From Anaerolineae bacterium (GTDB lineage: Bacteria; Chloroflexota; Anaerolineae; Aggregatilineales; Phototrophicaceae): a stretch of DNA of 14,045 nucleotides. Below, piece after piece: positions 7,115-13,920 of this stretch. The position numbers and the translations under genes were made by a program. The stretch's first letter is position 1. Every line of letters starts with the position of its first letter. The notes beneath the pieces were generated by a model. That model was not told where the DNA came from. It did not search any database and saw only the letters and a list, made by a program, of their open reading frames with translations. The stretch is from assembly GCA_028284565.1 (NCBI GenBank), contig JANQRM010000382.1, forward strand, positions 1 to 14,045, written 5' to 3'.

Positions 7115-8449
7115 TCATGATGGTCCACCTCCGGGGTGAATGGTGAAGTCGTTATTCTCTGCCAAGACGGCTGATTCAGGTTTGAGACGCAAAATCTCAT
7201 CGAAAAAGGGCGTTGAACCCGATGTCACACAGGCATGGGCATACAGATACATTGAGGCAGACCATGCTTGTTGGTCAAAGCCCATGGGATGTCCCGTATC
7301 GCCGTGCATCCATTCATTAAAGCCCCATTTGCCATCTGCCCCTTCTTTACAACCCTTTGCTAGTAAACATAGAATACGCTCGGCTTCATCAAACCACTGA
7401 TGCCGAACCAATGAGGCGACATGGAATCCACCCACCATCAACCAAATTCCCCCATTGTGATATTGGTGGGGCAAATTCAGATTCCGACTGCGGAAGTACT
7501 CACGCCAATCCGCTTCGCCGGGGTAAATCGGTGGATAAATGGCTTTGGATGGATAGGGTTCGCTGATGTTAACCTGATACATATAGCGCAAGATATGTTC
7601 TCGGCGGTGTCCATCCGCTATGCCTGTCAAAATTGCTAGACAGTTCCCCAACGTGTCGCACCAGTCCCCATATTCACGGAACGCCACCCATGGCAGATAG
7701 TAAGGTCGGCTCGAAATCGTCCCGATATTATGATAGAGCATGAACCATTCCAATCTGATGGCTTTCAAGCGTTCCAGATGCTCTGCAAAATGGTCTGCAA
7801 TCCAGCAACGGTCAATCCACATCAGCAAATTCAATCGTTCATGAATATCTGCAGGTAGATTGATAAGGTCATGGACGGGCTGGGTATTACTCATCACTTT
7901 CGCCATGGCTTCGTAGGCTAAGGTCACAGCGAAGTAGAGCGCATTGTCATAAAGAGTATTATAGCGTACCGAGACCAAATCCATCCAATTGGCGGCTTCG
8001 GGTATTTCGAGCAAGCCACATTCATTCATATCTTGGTATTCAAGCCATTGAATCGCTTTGGTAATCGTGTGCCAGTATTCGCTGAGGAATTGTGTGTCTT
8101 GAGTGGCGATATAGTACATATAATGGGTGAGGATATACCAGAGATTGGCATCCATCGCGCCTGCATTTTCGGTGCTGATATAACCACTATCCGGGTTCAC
8201 ATTGAGGGGAATTAAGCCACGTTGGGTCTGATGGTTGCCGAGAGTATCTAAACTCGCGCGGACACAATCAATCAATTCCTGATTTTGGTCGGCAATTGCG
8301 CCCAATGCTGTCACGCCCATATCCCTCGCCCAGACCTGTGGATAGCCTGTGGATAAGCCCGACGCACGAAAGCCGGTTCGTGTTGTACACTTCAACAAGG
8401 TTTCAACCGCTTTATCATAGGCAGTTGCGAGCAACTTGTCCTTTTTCAT
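7115..8449 (-). CDS. (alpha/alpha)6-barrel glycoside hydrolase, GH100 invertase-like / amylo-1,6-glucosidase-like
   Basis: This 444-residue protein has no signal peptide, so it is cytoplasmic. Several blocks match the (alpha/alpha)6-barrel glycosidases: QVWARDMG at ~38-45, NWMDLVSVRYNTLYDNALYF at ~154-173, HQYHNGGIW at ~328-336, and NEWMHGDTG followed by QQAWSASMYLYAH near 378-405. The layout recalls GH100 neutral/alkaline invertases, where an Asp in MIDRRMG is the general acid and a Glu near the C-terminus the base. By that comparison Asp157 and Glu379 are the likely catalytic pair. Debranching-type amylo-1,6-glucosidases and GH63-like enzymes share the fold and cannot be excluded. A strong GGGGGAG ribosome site precedes the ATG. 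It lies 27 nt after a PIG-L gene and before the sugar importer, so it probably cleaves the imported glycoside. The substrate is unknown. Confidence 0.65.
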   Translation of the reverse strand: MKKDKLLATAYDKAVETLLKCTTRTGFRASGLSTGYPQVWARDMGVTALGAIADQNQELIDCVRASLDTLGNHQTQRGLIPLNVNPDSGYISTENAGAMDANLWYILTHYMYYIATQDTQFLSEYWHTITKAIQWLEYQDMNECGLLEIPEAANWMDLVSVRYNTLYDNALYFAVTLAYEAMAKVMSNTQPVHDLINLPADIHERLNLLMWIDRCWIADHFAEHLERLKAIRLEWFMLYHNIGTISSRPYYLPWVAFREYGDWCDTLGNCLAILTGIADGHRREHILRYMYQVNISEPYPSKAIYPPIYPGEADWREYFRSRNLNLPHQYHNGGIWLMVGGFHVASLVRHQWFDEAERILCLLAKGCKEGADGKWGFNEWMHGDTGHPMGFDQQAWSASMYLYAHACVTSGSTPFFDEILRLKPESAVLAENNDFTIHPGGGPS

Positions 8450-8476
8450 GACTCCCCCTCAACTCACTTGAGTATT

Positions 8477-9340
8477 TTAACCCCCATCAACAGCGACGTT
8501 CTCGAACAAATCTGATTCGTCTACTTTATTATGTATTGGCGTTGGATAGACACGAGTATAGCCCTGCTGACTCATAAATCGTTTTCGATACCACATGGGT
8601 AAGGTCACAAACCGTCCACGGAGTTGGCTTTTGTGGCAAATATTGGCTTCGTCCCACGCTTCCAAGTAATCTCGTAAGTCTATTTTAGCGTGAATCGGTT
8701 CGATATGTTCCAGAATCTTGAGCAAATCAATATCCTTGTTGTTACCTACCTTACGTGGATTTCTGCCTTTGAGTAGCGCATTGATAATCCGCCATCTGAC
8801 CATCCCTTTTGAGGAACTGGTGAAGTAGAGTTTTTGTGGTTGATAAGGTAGTGAGTTGGTGACATAACTTGCATCATTGGCGATATCCCATGCCGAGCAA
8901 GTGGCTTGATTCATCGCAATATGGTCGGGGTGTCCATAGCCCCCATAGCGATTGAAGGTGACGATAACTTGTGGTCGCACGTCCCGAATGACTTCGACGA
9001 TGCGTCGTGTCACATTTGCAGGTTCATGATTCCAAGTCCACCATAAACTAGCGGGGTCTTGCGAGGTGTCGCTCCCCATCATCCCGCTGTCTTTGAAGCC
9101 AAAGGTAAACACTTTTTTGAAGTTCAATTTCTGGACCGCACAGTCGAGTTCACTCAGACGCAGTTCGGCAACAGATTCATATTGCCCGTTCATCGCATCG
9201 GGTATCGTCCCCACATCGCCATTTGTCGCGCAAATCAAATACACTTCAACACCCTTCTCGACGAGTTTGGTGATGATGCCCCCCATCCCAAAACTTTCAT
9301 CATCAGGATGAGCAAAACAAATCAGCAGGCGTTTTCCCAT
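8477..9340 (-). CDS. PIG-L / LmbE family zinc deacetylase
   Basis: This 287-residue cytoplasmic enzyme has the two family motifs: AHPDDE at residues 10-15 and HPDH at 137-140. The expected zinc ligands are His11, Asp14 and His140, with Asp13 as catalytic base. All are intact, so it should be active. Family members remove acetyl groups from N-acetylglucosaminyl compounds (GlcNAc-PI, mycothiol and bacillithiol precursors, diacetylchitobiose, antibiotic intermediates). It is the first gene of the minus-strand cluster, 27 nt ahead of a glycosidase gene and upstream of a sugar importer, so an N-acetylated sugar or glycoside substrate is plausible. Role in bacillithiol/mycothiol-type synthesis is an alternative, but no glycosyltransferase lies nearby. 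The family is certain and the substrate open. Confidence 0.88.
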   Translation of the reverse strand: MGKRLLICFAHPDDESFGMGGIITKLVEKGVEVYLICATNGDVGTIPDAMNGQYESVAELRLSELDCAVQKLNFKKVFTFGFKDSGMMGSDTSQDPASLWWTWNHEPANVTRRIVEVIRDVRPQVIVTFNRYGGYGHPDHIAMNQATCSAWDIANDASYVTNSLPYQPQKLYFTSSSKGMVRWRIINALLKGRNPRKVGNNKDIDLLKILEHIEPIHAKIDLRDYLEAWDEANICHKSQLRGRFVTLPMWYRKRFMSQQGYTRVYPTPIHNKVDESDLFENVAVDGG

Positions 9341-9373
9341 ATTTATGTACCTTGTGTGAAGTAAACTCCTTAA

Positions 9374-9402
9374 TAAATAACCGAAGAGTTACATGCTGAC
9401 AA
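9374..9402 (-). promoter_or_regulatory. Possible promoter of the minus-strand PIG-L/glycosidase/transporter cluster
   Basis: On the minus strand TTGTCA (9402-9397) and TATTTA (9379-9374) are separated by 17 nt, a fair match to a sigma-70-type promoter. It would start transcription about 25-30 nt before the PIG-L ATG. The whole region is A+T-rich, so the -10 is not unique. Confidence 0.4.
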
Positions 9403-9452
9403 GCGATAGATGGGCTAGAGGTGGTTAGAGCCTTGTGATGTTCTGCACAATT

Positions 9453-9481
9453 TTGACACCCCCTACCCCACTCGTTATTAT
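9453..9481 (+). promoter_or_regulatory. Promoter of the thiolase-like/DUF35/dhaK operon
   Basis: TTGACA (9453-9458) and TATTAT (9476-9481) are separated by 17 nt, a near-consensus sigma-70-type promoter. Transcription would start near 9488, leaving a leader of about 35 nt with no strong ribosome site before the ATG at 9523. An AAATTT core with flanking inverted bases (TAAATTTA, 9495-9502) sits just after the predicted start and might bind a regulator. Confidence 0.6.
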
Positions 9482-9522
9482 TGACCTGTTCGATTAAATT
9501 TATTGTGTAGATTGTTTATTTC

Positions 9523-10722
9523 ATGAGTCGCTTGCCTGTCGTCGTTGGAGTTGGACTCACACCCTTTTCCTCCAATCGTGTGGATAGTAATAGTCGTGAC
9601 CTTGTAGCCGAAGCGGTGTTGGATTGTCTGGCTGATGCAGGAATGGATCATCTCAATGCTGTCGAACATGGCTTAACCAGCTACGAAAGCGACCACTTCA
9701 ATCGTCAGATGACATTGGGTGCAATCCTCCATGACACCATCGGGCTGACTCCCCTGCCGAATGTGCGTGTAGAAGGTGGTGGCGCAACGGGAGCCTTAGC
9801 TCTTCGTACCGCATGGGCATATATTCAAAGTGGCTTATGTGATTCGATCCTTGTCTATGGATGCGAAACGAATGGACGGAGTGTTTCCTCGCAAACGGCT
9901 AATCAACTCTTTGCCCTCTCCGCTGATGTCGATTGGGAGATGATGGTTGGTGGGACGTACACGGGCTTCTATTCGGCGATGATTCGCGCGCATATGGCAA
10001 CATATGGCACAACCGAGGAGCAATTTGCTCATGTCGCTGTACGCAATCGCCACAACGCCCAATACAATCCCATCGCACAAAAACCCATGGACATCACAAT
10101 TGATGATGTGATGCGATCTCGACCCGTAGCAGAACCGTACAAATTGCTGGATTGCAGTCTGCTAAGTGATGGTGCGTCCGTTATCCTTTTAGCAACGGAC
10201 GAATGGGCGAGAGCAAATTCGCCAAAATATGCAGAACGTCCTTGCGTCTGTTACATCTCCACTGGATGCGGAACTGACACGATGCGTCTCGGAGACCGCT
10301 ATCCTGACATCATGAATTTTCGTGGAAAACGCTACGCCGCCCAACAAGCTTACAAAATGGCGGGCATTGAGCATCCTATGCAAGCGATTGATGTCGCCGA
10401 ACTCTATGACAGCTATAGTGGGGTCGAGATTCAAGCGGTAGAAGACTTAGGATTTGTTGAATATGGCGAAGGCGGAACGAGCATCGCGGATGGCACATTC
10501 GACCTTGATGGTGCGCTACCCGTGAATACAAGTGGCGGGTTACTCGGACGAGGCGCACCGGTTGGCGCAACTGGCATCGTCCAAGCGGTTGAAATCTGTC
10601 AGCAACTATGGGGCGAAGTCGATGAGAGACGACAGGTTAAGGACGCTCGTCGTGGACTCACGGACACCCATGCTGGAGTAGGGACGATTTGTGTAGTCAA
10701 CATATTTGAACGGCGAGATTAA
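9523..10722 (+). CDS. Thiolase-fold protein lacking the catalytic Cys and His (SCP-x/Ltp2-like)
   Basis: This 399-residue protein has the thiolase two-domain fold; its length and blocks match SCP-x/archaeal-type thiolases. However, the nucleophilic-cysteine block, usually VExACASG, reads VEGGGATG at 83-90, with Gly87 where Cys is expected. The C-terminal GHPxGATG block reads GRGAPVGATG at 342-351, with Ala345 for His. The usual ELHDxF motif reads ELYDSY at 294-299. The C-terminal GxG region (385-387) has no Cys in the classical place. Normal Claisen thiolysis is therefore unlikely. The family's Ltp2 branch also lacks thiolase catalytic residues, uses tyrosines, and performs retro-aldol cleavage with a DUF35 partner; the next gene, 3 nt on, is DUF35. 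The best guess is an aldolase-like or acyl-transfer enzyme acting with it. The substrate is not known. Confidence 0.8.
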   Translation: MSRLPVVVGVGLTPFSSNRVDSNSRDLVAEAVLDCLADAGMDHLNAVEHGLTSYESDHFNRQMTLGAILHDTIGLTPLPNVRVEGGGATGALALRTAWAYIQSGLCDSILVYGCETNGRSVSSQTANQLFALSADVDWEMMVGGTYTGFYSAMIRAHMATYGTTEEQFAHVAVRNRHNAQYNPIAQKPMDITIDDVMRSRPVAEPYKLLDCSLLSDGASVILLATDEWARANSPKYAERPCVCYISTGCGTDTMRLGDRYPDIMNFRGKRYAAQQAYKMAGIEHPMQAIDVAELYDSYSGVEIQAVEDLGFVEYGEGGTSIADGTFDLDGALPVNTSGGLLGRGAPVGATGIVQAVEICQQLWGEVDERRQVKDARRGLTDTHAGVGTICVVNIFERRD

Positions 10723-10725
10723 CAG

Positions 10726-11253
10726 ATGACTGAACAAATCCAGAGTAAAATAGACACCCAGATTGTCGACAATCCATTGGATATAGACTCCGATGCGTGG
10801 GCAGATTTCCGGCAAATCGAGCGTATCACCCTCGAATTGACTCAATCCTATAAACACAGCTTAGGTAAATACTCACACTTCTTCATCGAATTAGAGAATG
10901 GTCGCTTCTTTGGAACGAAATGCCTCGATTGCGAAAAGGTCTATGCCCCACCCCGCCCACTCTGTCCCGATTGCCTTAGTATCACCCGATGGCACGAACT
11001 CTCTGGAGAAGGCACACTCGAAACGTACTCCATCCTCCACTTCTCACCCGGAAGCAATGGCGATGTGCAAGCCTTAGACACACCTTATATTTTCGCTTAT
11101 GTCTTGCTCGACGGTGCATCGACTCTCTTTCCGCACTTGCTCAAAGCTGACATCAATCAAGTTGCGATGGGGATGCGCGTAACGGTACACTATGTCAATC
11201 ATTCGGTTCACCACCCAATACATTTGATGCACTTCATCCCACTGGAAAACTAA
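10726..11253 (+). CDS. DUF35 zinc-ribbon/OB-fold protein, partner of the thiolase-like protein
   Basis: This 175-residue protein has an N-terminal acidic, probably helical extension (1-45), followed by the DUF35 arrangement. A rubredoxin-like zinc ribbon uses Cys66, Cys69, Cys80 and Cys83 (CLDC ... CPDC), and an OB-fold covers ~90-175 (GEGTLETYSIL, PYIFAYVLLDG, GMRVTVHY). DUF35 proteins form complexes with thiolase-superfamily enzymes, where the OB-fold contacts the CoA and the zinc ribbon bridges subunits; examples are archaeal acetoacetyl-CoA thiolase/HMG-CoA synthase and Ltp2 aldolases. It starts 3 nt after the thiolase-like gene and its stop overlaps the next start (TAATG), so the three genes should be made together. 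The N-terminal extension is longer than in minimal DUF35 proteins. Confidence 0.88.
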   Translation: MTEQIQSKIDTQIVDNPLDIDSDAWADFRQIERITLELTQSYKHSLGKYSHFFIELENGRFFGTKCLDCEKVYAPPRPLCPDCLSITRWHELSGEGTLETYSILHFSPGSNGDVQALDTPYIFAYVLLDGASTLFPHLLKADINQVAMGMRVTVHYVNHSVHHPIHLMHFIPLEN

Positions 11254-12269
11254 TGGCGATTCGCAAAAAGAAACTCATCAATGCCCCCCAGAATATCCTT
11301 AGTGACATGCTCAACGGCTTCGCACAAGCCTATGCCGATATTGTGCGTCTCACAGATAATGGCTTAATAGTCCGTCGCAAACCCAAACCCCAAGGCAAAG
11401 TCGGCTTGGTCATCGGTAACGGCAGTGGACACGAACCCGCCATGATTGGCTTAGTCGGCGAAGGCTTGTTCGATGTCAACATCCCCGGAGAGATTTTCAC
11501 TGCCCCCGGACCAGAACGTATTGTCGAAGGCATCCGAGAAGCAGATAGAGGCGCAGGGGTATTGGTCTGTGTGTCACACCATGCGGGTGATTTGATGAAT
11601 GCTGAACTCGCCCTCGAACTCTGTGAAGCCGAGGGAATCGAAAATGTCGAGATGGTGGTGCTTTATGATGATGTATCCAGCGCACCCAAAGGCAGTGAGC
11701 CAGAACGACGTGGGACAGCGGGCTTGTTCTTTGTCTGGAAGATGCTTGGAGCCTACGCCGAAACAAGCAGTGATTTAGCCCAGACCAAAGCGATGGCAGG
11801 GAAAATCCGAGACAATACTCGCACCTTAGCAATGGCATTGAGTCCCTGTGCCAGTCCCATCACAGGTGAAGCGATGTTTGAACTCGGCGAGGACGAAATT
11901 GAAATCGGCATGGGCGTTCATGGGGAGATGGGCATGGGACGACAGAAACTCGTCACTGCCGATGAAACCGTGGATTTGATGCTACCACACATTGTCGAAG
12001 ACTTGCCTTTTGTAGAAGGCGATGAAGTCCTCGTGATGCTTAACAACAGTGGCAGTTTGACCTTGATGGAGCTATTCATTCTTTACAATCGTGTTGCACA
12101 ACGTCTGCAAGAAGCGGGAATCAAAGTCTACAAATCGTGGATTGGTCCGTATGCCACCACGCAAGAGATGGCGGGATTTGCCATTTCACTCTGTCGGGTT
12201 GATGACGAACTCAAAGCCCTCTGGGATGCACCCGCCAACGGCGCGAATCTTAAGCAGGTTGGCACTTGA
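11253..12269 (+). CDS. dhaK: Dihydroxyacetone kinase-type substrate-binding subunit DhaK
   Basis: This 338-residue protein (E. coli DhaK has 356) binds a short ketose covalently through a histidine for phosphorylation by DhaL. Key sites are present: GNGSGHEP (His60), AGD (Asp113) and GVHGEMG (His223, the residue forming the hemiaminal with the substrate). The loop before Asp113 reads VSHHAGD instead of the usual VKNYTGD, so substrate contacts differ. Related kinases act on dihydroxyacetone, glyceraldehyde or erythrulose. Translation is coupled to the DUF35 gene by a TAATG overlap. The partner DhaL is not next to it but beyond a GntR gene on the other strand. No DhaM phosphodonor gene is seen, so either ATP is used directly or DhaM is elsewhere. 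The family is certain; dihydroxyacetone as substrate is not. Confidence 0.9.
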   Translation: MAIRKKKLINAPQNILSDMLNGFAQAYADIVRLTDNGLIVRRKPKPQGKVGLVIGNGSGHEPAMIGLVGEGLFDVNIPGEIFTAPGPERIVEGIREADRGAGVLVCVSHHAGDLMNAELALELCEAEGIENVEMVVLYDDVSSAPKGSEPERRGTAGLFFVWKMLGAYAETSSDLAQTKAMAGKIRDNTRTLAMALSPCASPITGEAMFELGEDEIEIGMGVHGEMGMGRQKLVTADETVDLMLPHIVEDLPFVEGDEVLVMLNNSGSLTLMELFILYNRVAQRLQEAGIKVYKSWIGPYATTQEMAGFAISLCRVDDELKALWDAPANGANLKQVGT

Positions 12270-12287
12270 GCGAACTCATAGGGATCA

Positions 12288-12980
12288 TCATGATTGAATA
12301 GATTGAGGAGATTCTAGTGCTTTCAGCGCACGAATCCTAGATGCTTCTAAGTGGTTGAGCAAAACAGCATTGAGTCGGTCTGGCGATTGATCGAATAAGG
12401 CATCAAAGAGTTGTTCATGCTCAAAATGGATCGCTAGCAGTTCATTATGACGGTAGCGTGGCAAAATGCTCAGCATCTGCGTATGAACATTCATCTGCTG
12501 AAATAACTTGAGCATCTGGGGCGTTCCGCCTTTGATAATAAACCGTTCATGCATTGCTTGGTCAAGCTGAATATATTCATCAAGAATATTAGACCAATTT
12601 TCATTCGCTTGAGAGACTAGGTCCTGCATGCGTTCTCGAATCTGATCAAAAAACTCAAAATCACTGGGTTCTAAGTATTTAAACAAACACAATGACACAT
12701 AAAGTTCTAGAGCGCTACGAATCTTGTAATTTTCTTCAAGACGAGCAGAATCGACAATTGCAATGAATGTTCCACGTCGGGGTTGGACGTCAACCAGTCC
12801 TTCATTCTGGAGCAGTGTAAGGGCATCTTTCAAGGGTGTGCGACTGACCTGAAATTCGACCTCCAGAACTTTCAAATCAAGCTGTTCACCGGGATGAAAT
12901 CGCTGGTTAAGAATATCTTGACGCAACAAATCATAAACGGTATTGCTTAAAGTAACCAAAGTATCAGGCTGTAAATCCAT
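12288..12980 (-). CDS. GntR-family transcriptional regulator with FCD ligand domain
   Basis: The protein has 230 residues from the ATG at 12980; a TTG one codon earlier is possible and fits the GGAG ribosome site slightly better, though that site is distant in both cases. Residues ~10-74 form the GntR winged helix (FHPGEQL, VSRTPLKDAL, QPRRGTF). Residues ~84-220 form an all-helical FCD domain with the likely metal ligands Asp140, His144, His188 and His210. FCD regulators usually sense small organic acids or sugar acids. The gene is divergent from dhaL and convergent with dhaK (18-nt gap). Two identical palindromes in the shared intergenic region are the natural operators, so it probably represses itself and dhaL until its ligand appears. 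It is very likely the local regulator. Confidence 0.9.
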   Translation of the reverse strand: MDLQPDTLVTLSNTVYDLLRQDILNQRFHPGEQLDLKVLEVEFQVSRTPLKDALTLLQNEGLVDVQPRRGTFIAIVDSARLEENYKIRSALELYVSLCLFKYLEPSDFEFFDQIRERMQDLVSQANENWSNILDEYIQLDQAMHERFIIKGGTPQMLKLFQQMNVHTQMLSILPRYRHNELLAIHFEHEQLFDALFDQSPDRLNAVLLNHLEASRIRALKALESPQSIQS

Positions 12981-12997
12981 CAATTTTGAACAGTCTC

Positions 12998-13009
12998 CTG
13001 AAATTTCAG
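12998..13009. promoter_or_regulatory. Operator 1, CTGAAATTTCAG (GntR gene side)
   Basis: This is a perfect 12-bp palindrome, identical to a second copy at 13142-13153. It lies 17 nt after the -10 of the predicted GntR promoter, about +11 to +22 of the transcript, and its edge overlaps the CAGGAG ribosome site of the GntR gene. Bound regulator would block the gene's own expression. It is likely a site of the adjacent GntR/FCD protein. Confidence 0.7.
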
Positions 13010-13026
13010 TTCATTAATTTGTCGTA

Positions 13027-13055
13027 AACATACCCTATTGTGATGGATTTATCAA
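13027..13055 (-). promoter_or_regulatory. Predicted promoter of the GntR gene
   Basis: On the minus strand TTGATA (13055-13050) and TATGTT (13032-13027) are separated by 17 nt. The predicted start is near 13020, giving a leader of about 40 nt that contains operator 1. Confidence 0.5.
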
Positions 13056-13095
13056 TGATAGAGGGCTGAAATTGGGCATTGAATCGTCGATATTC

Positions 13096-13124
13096 TTGAC
13101 AAAGTTTGGGATTGTGTTCATAAT
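13096..13124 (+). promoter_or_regulatory. Predicted promoter of dhaL
   Basis: TTGACA (13096-13101) and CATAAT (13119-13124) are separated by 17 nt, one base from consensus in total. Transcription would start near 13131, leaving a leader of about 157 nt that carries operator 2 and a 33-codon ORF. Its -35 lies 40 nt from the -35 of the opposing GntR promoter. Confidence 0.7.
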
Positions 13125-13141
13125 CTGTTCAGAAATTCCAT

Positions 13142-13153
13142 CTGAAATTTCAG
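13142..13153. promoter_or_regulatory. Operator 2, CTGAAATTTCAG (dhaL side)
   Basis: This second perfect copy of the 12-bp palindrome starts exactly 17 nt after the dhaL -10, the same offset as operator 1 from its promoter. Nearby TTCAGA (13128-13133) forms a further inverted repeat with the TCTGAA that begins this site, and a half-site CTGAAATT lies at 13066-13073; these may be weaker contacts. It is likely bound by the adjacent GntR protein to repress dhaL. Confidence 0.7.
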
Positions 13154-13189
13154 TTATAAAGATTATTTAAGTCATTTTGAGCATACACA

Positions 13190-13291
13190 ATGAGAGAACG
13201 AGGCATACAGGCTTTTTATTGGCAAGCAATATCTCTCTTGTCTCACTTAATTTGTTGCAACATCTACTTTCCCAAGCAGGTTGCCTCATGA
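13190..13291 (+). CDS. Possible leader ORF overlapping the dhaL start
   Basis: An ATG at 13190 opens a 33-codon frame (starting MRERGIQAFYW, ending FPKQVAS) whose TGA overlaps the dhaL ATG as ATGA. The overlap would couple translation of dhaL to that of the leader. No clear ribosome site precedes it, only an A+T-rich stretch after operator 2. The peptide is moderately hydrophobic and resembles nothing I know. It could be a chance frame in a long leader; the exact 4-nt overlap is the only positive sign. Confidence 0.3.
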   Translation: MRERGIQAFYWQAISLLSHLICCNIYFPKQVAS

Positions 13292-13917
13292 GTGAACTCA
13301 CCGGAACACTCACTGCAGAAATGATTCAAGCGATTCAGCAAATAATCAGTAATTCTAAAGATGAACTCAATCAACTCGACTCCGCATTAGGAGATGGTGA
13401 TCATGGGACAGGTATCAGCACCGCCCTAGAAGATGCCAGCCAAAAAGTTGCCGAACTCAACTCCCCTACCCCAACCGATGTTTTTAAGACAACTGCCCTC
13501 TCGTTGATGAATCGCATGGGTGGCGCATCGGGTGCATTATTCGGCACGCTCTTCTTAAAGATGAGTACTACCACTAAAGACAAAACTGTCTTGTCTCATA
13601 CTGATTTTGCGTCGGCACTTCAAGCCGGAATCGAAGGCGTGAAACAACGCGGTAAATCAGACTTAGGCGATAAAACCATGCTCGATGCACTCATCCCAGC
13701 CGGAGAAGCGTTTGCTGAAGCCGATAATTTTATGAATGGATTTCAATCGGCGATGTACGCATCACAAAACGGAGTCGAGCAAACTCGTGACATGGTTGCG
13801 AAACATGGACGCGCTAAATTCATCGGCGAGCGTGCAATTGGACATCCTGATGCTGGGGCGACCTCAGTGGCAAAAATGTTTCAAGCCATCTACGATTATT
13901 GGGAAACGAGAAATTAA
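13288..13917 (+). CDS. dhaL: Dihydroxyacetone kinase-type nucleotide-binding subunit DhaL
   Basis: The protein has 209 residues from the ATG at 13288, which has AGCAGG just before it and gives the normal DhaL length of about 210. A TTG at 13177 would add 37 unconserved residues and is rejected. The nucleotide/magnesium site LDSALGDGDHG at 30-40 holds the Asp triad Asp31, Asp36 and Asp38. GGASGALFG (78-86), GDKTMLDAL (127-135) and HPDAGATS near 196-203 complete the family pattern. DhaL carries ADP/ATP and transfers phosphate to the ketose bound by DhaK. Here it is separated from dhaK by the divergent regulator gene, with its own promoter and operator. A possible sugar-isomerase gene follows 3 nt after its stop. 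The family is certain. Confidence 0.92.
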   Translation: MSELTGTLTAEMIQAIQQIISNSKDELNQLDSALGDGDHGTGISTALEDASQKVAELNSPTPTDVFKTTALSLMNRMGGASGALFGTLFLKMSTTTKDKTVLSHTDFASALQAGIEGVKQRGKSDLGDKTMLDALIPAGEAFAEADNFMNGFQSAMYASQNGVEQTRDMVAKHGRAKFIGERAIGHPDAGATSVAKMFQAIYDYWETRN

Positions 13918-13920
13918 TTT

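Noticed and set aside
9491..9505. AAATTT-centred near palindrome after the thiolase-like promoter as a third GntR operator
   Set aside because: Only the AAATTT core matches; the CTG and CAG arms are absent and the distance from the -10 differs from the two real copies.
9835..10434. Minus-strand frames inside the thiolase-like gene
   Set aside because: They lie wholly within a well-supported gene and show no domain or ribosome site.
12270..12287. Bidirectional terminator between dhaK and gntR
   Set aside because: The 18-nt gap and its flanks hold no G+C-rich stem or T-run.
13177..13287. TTG-started N-terminal extension of dhaL
   Set aside because: It adds 37 residues not seen in DhaL, while the ATG at 13288 has a ribosome site and gives the normal length.
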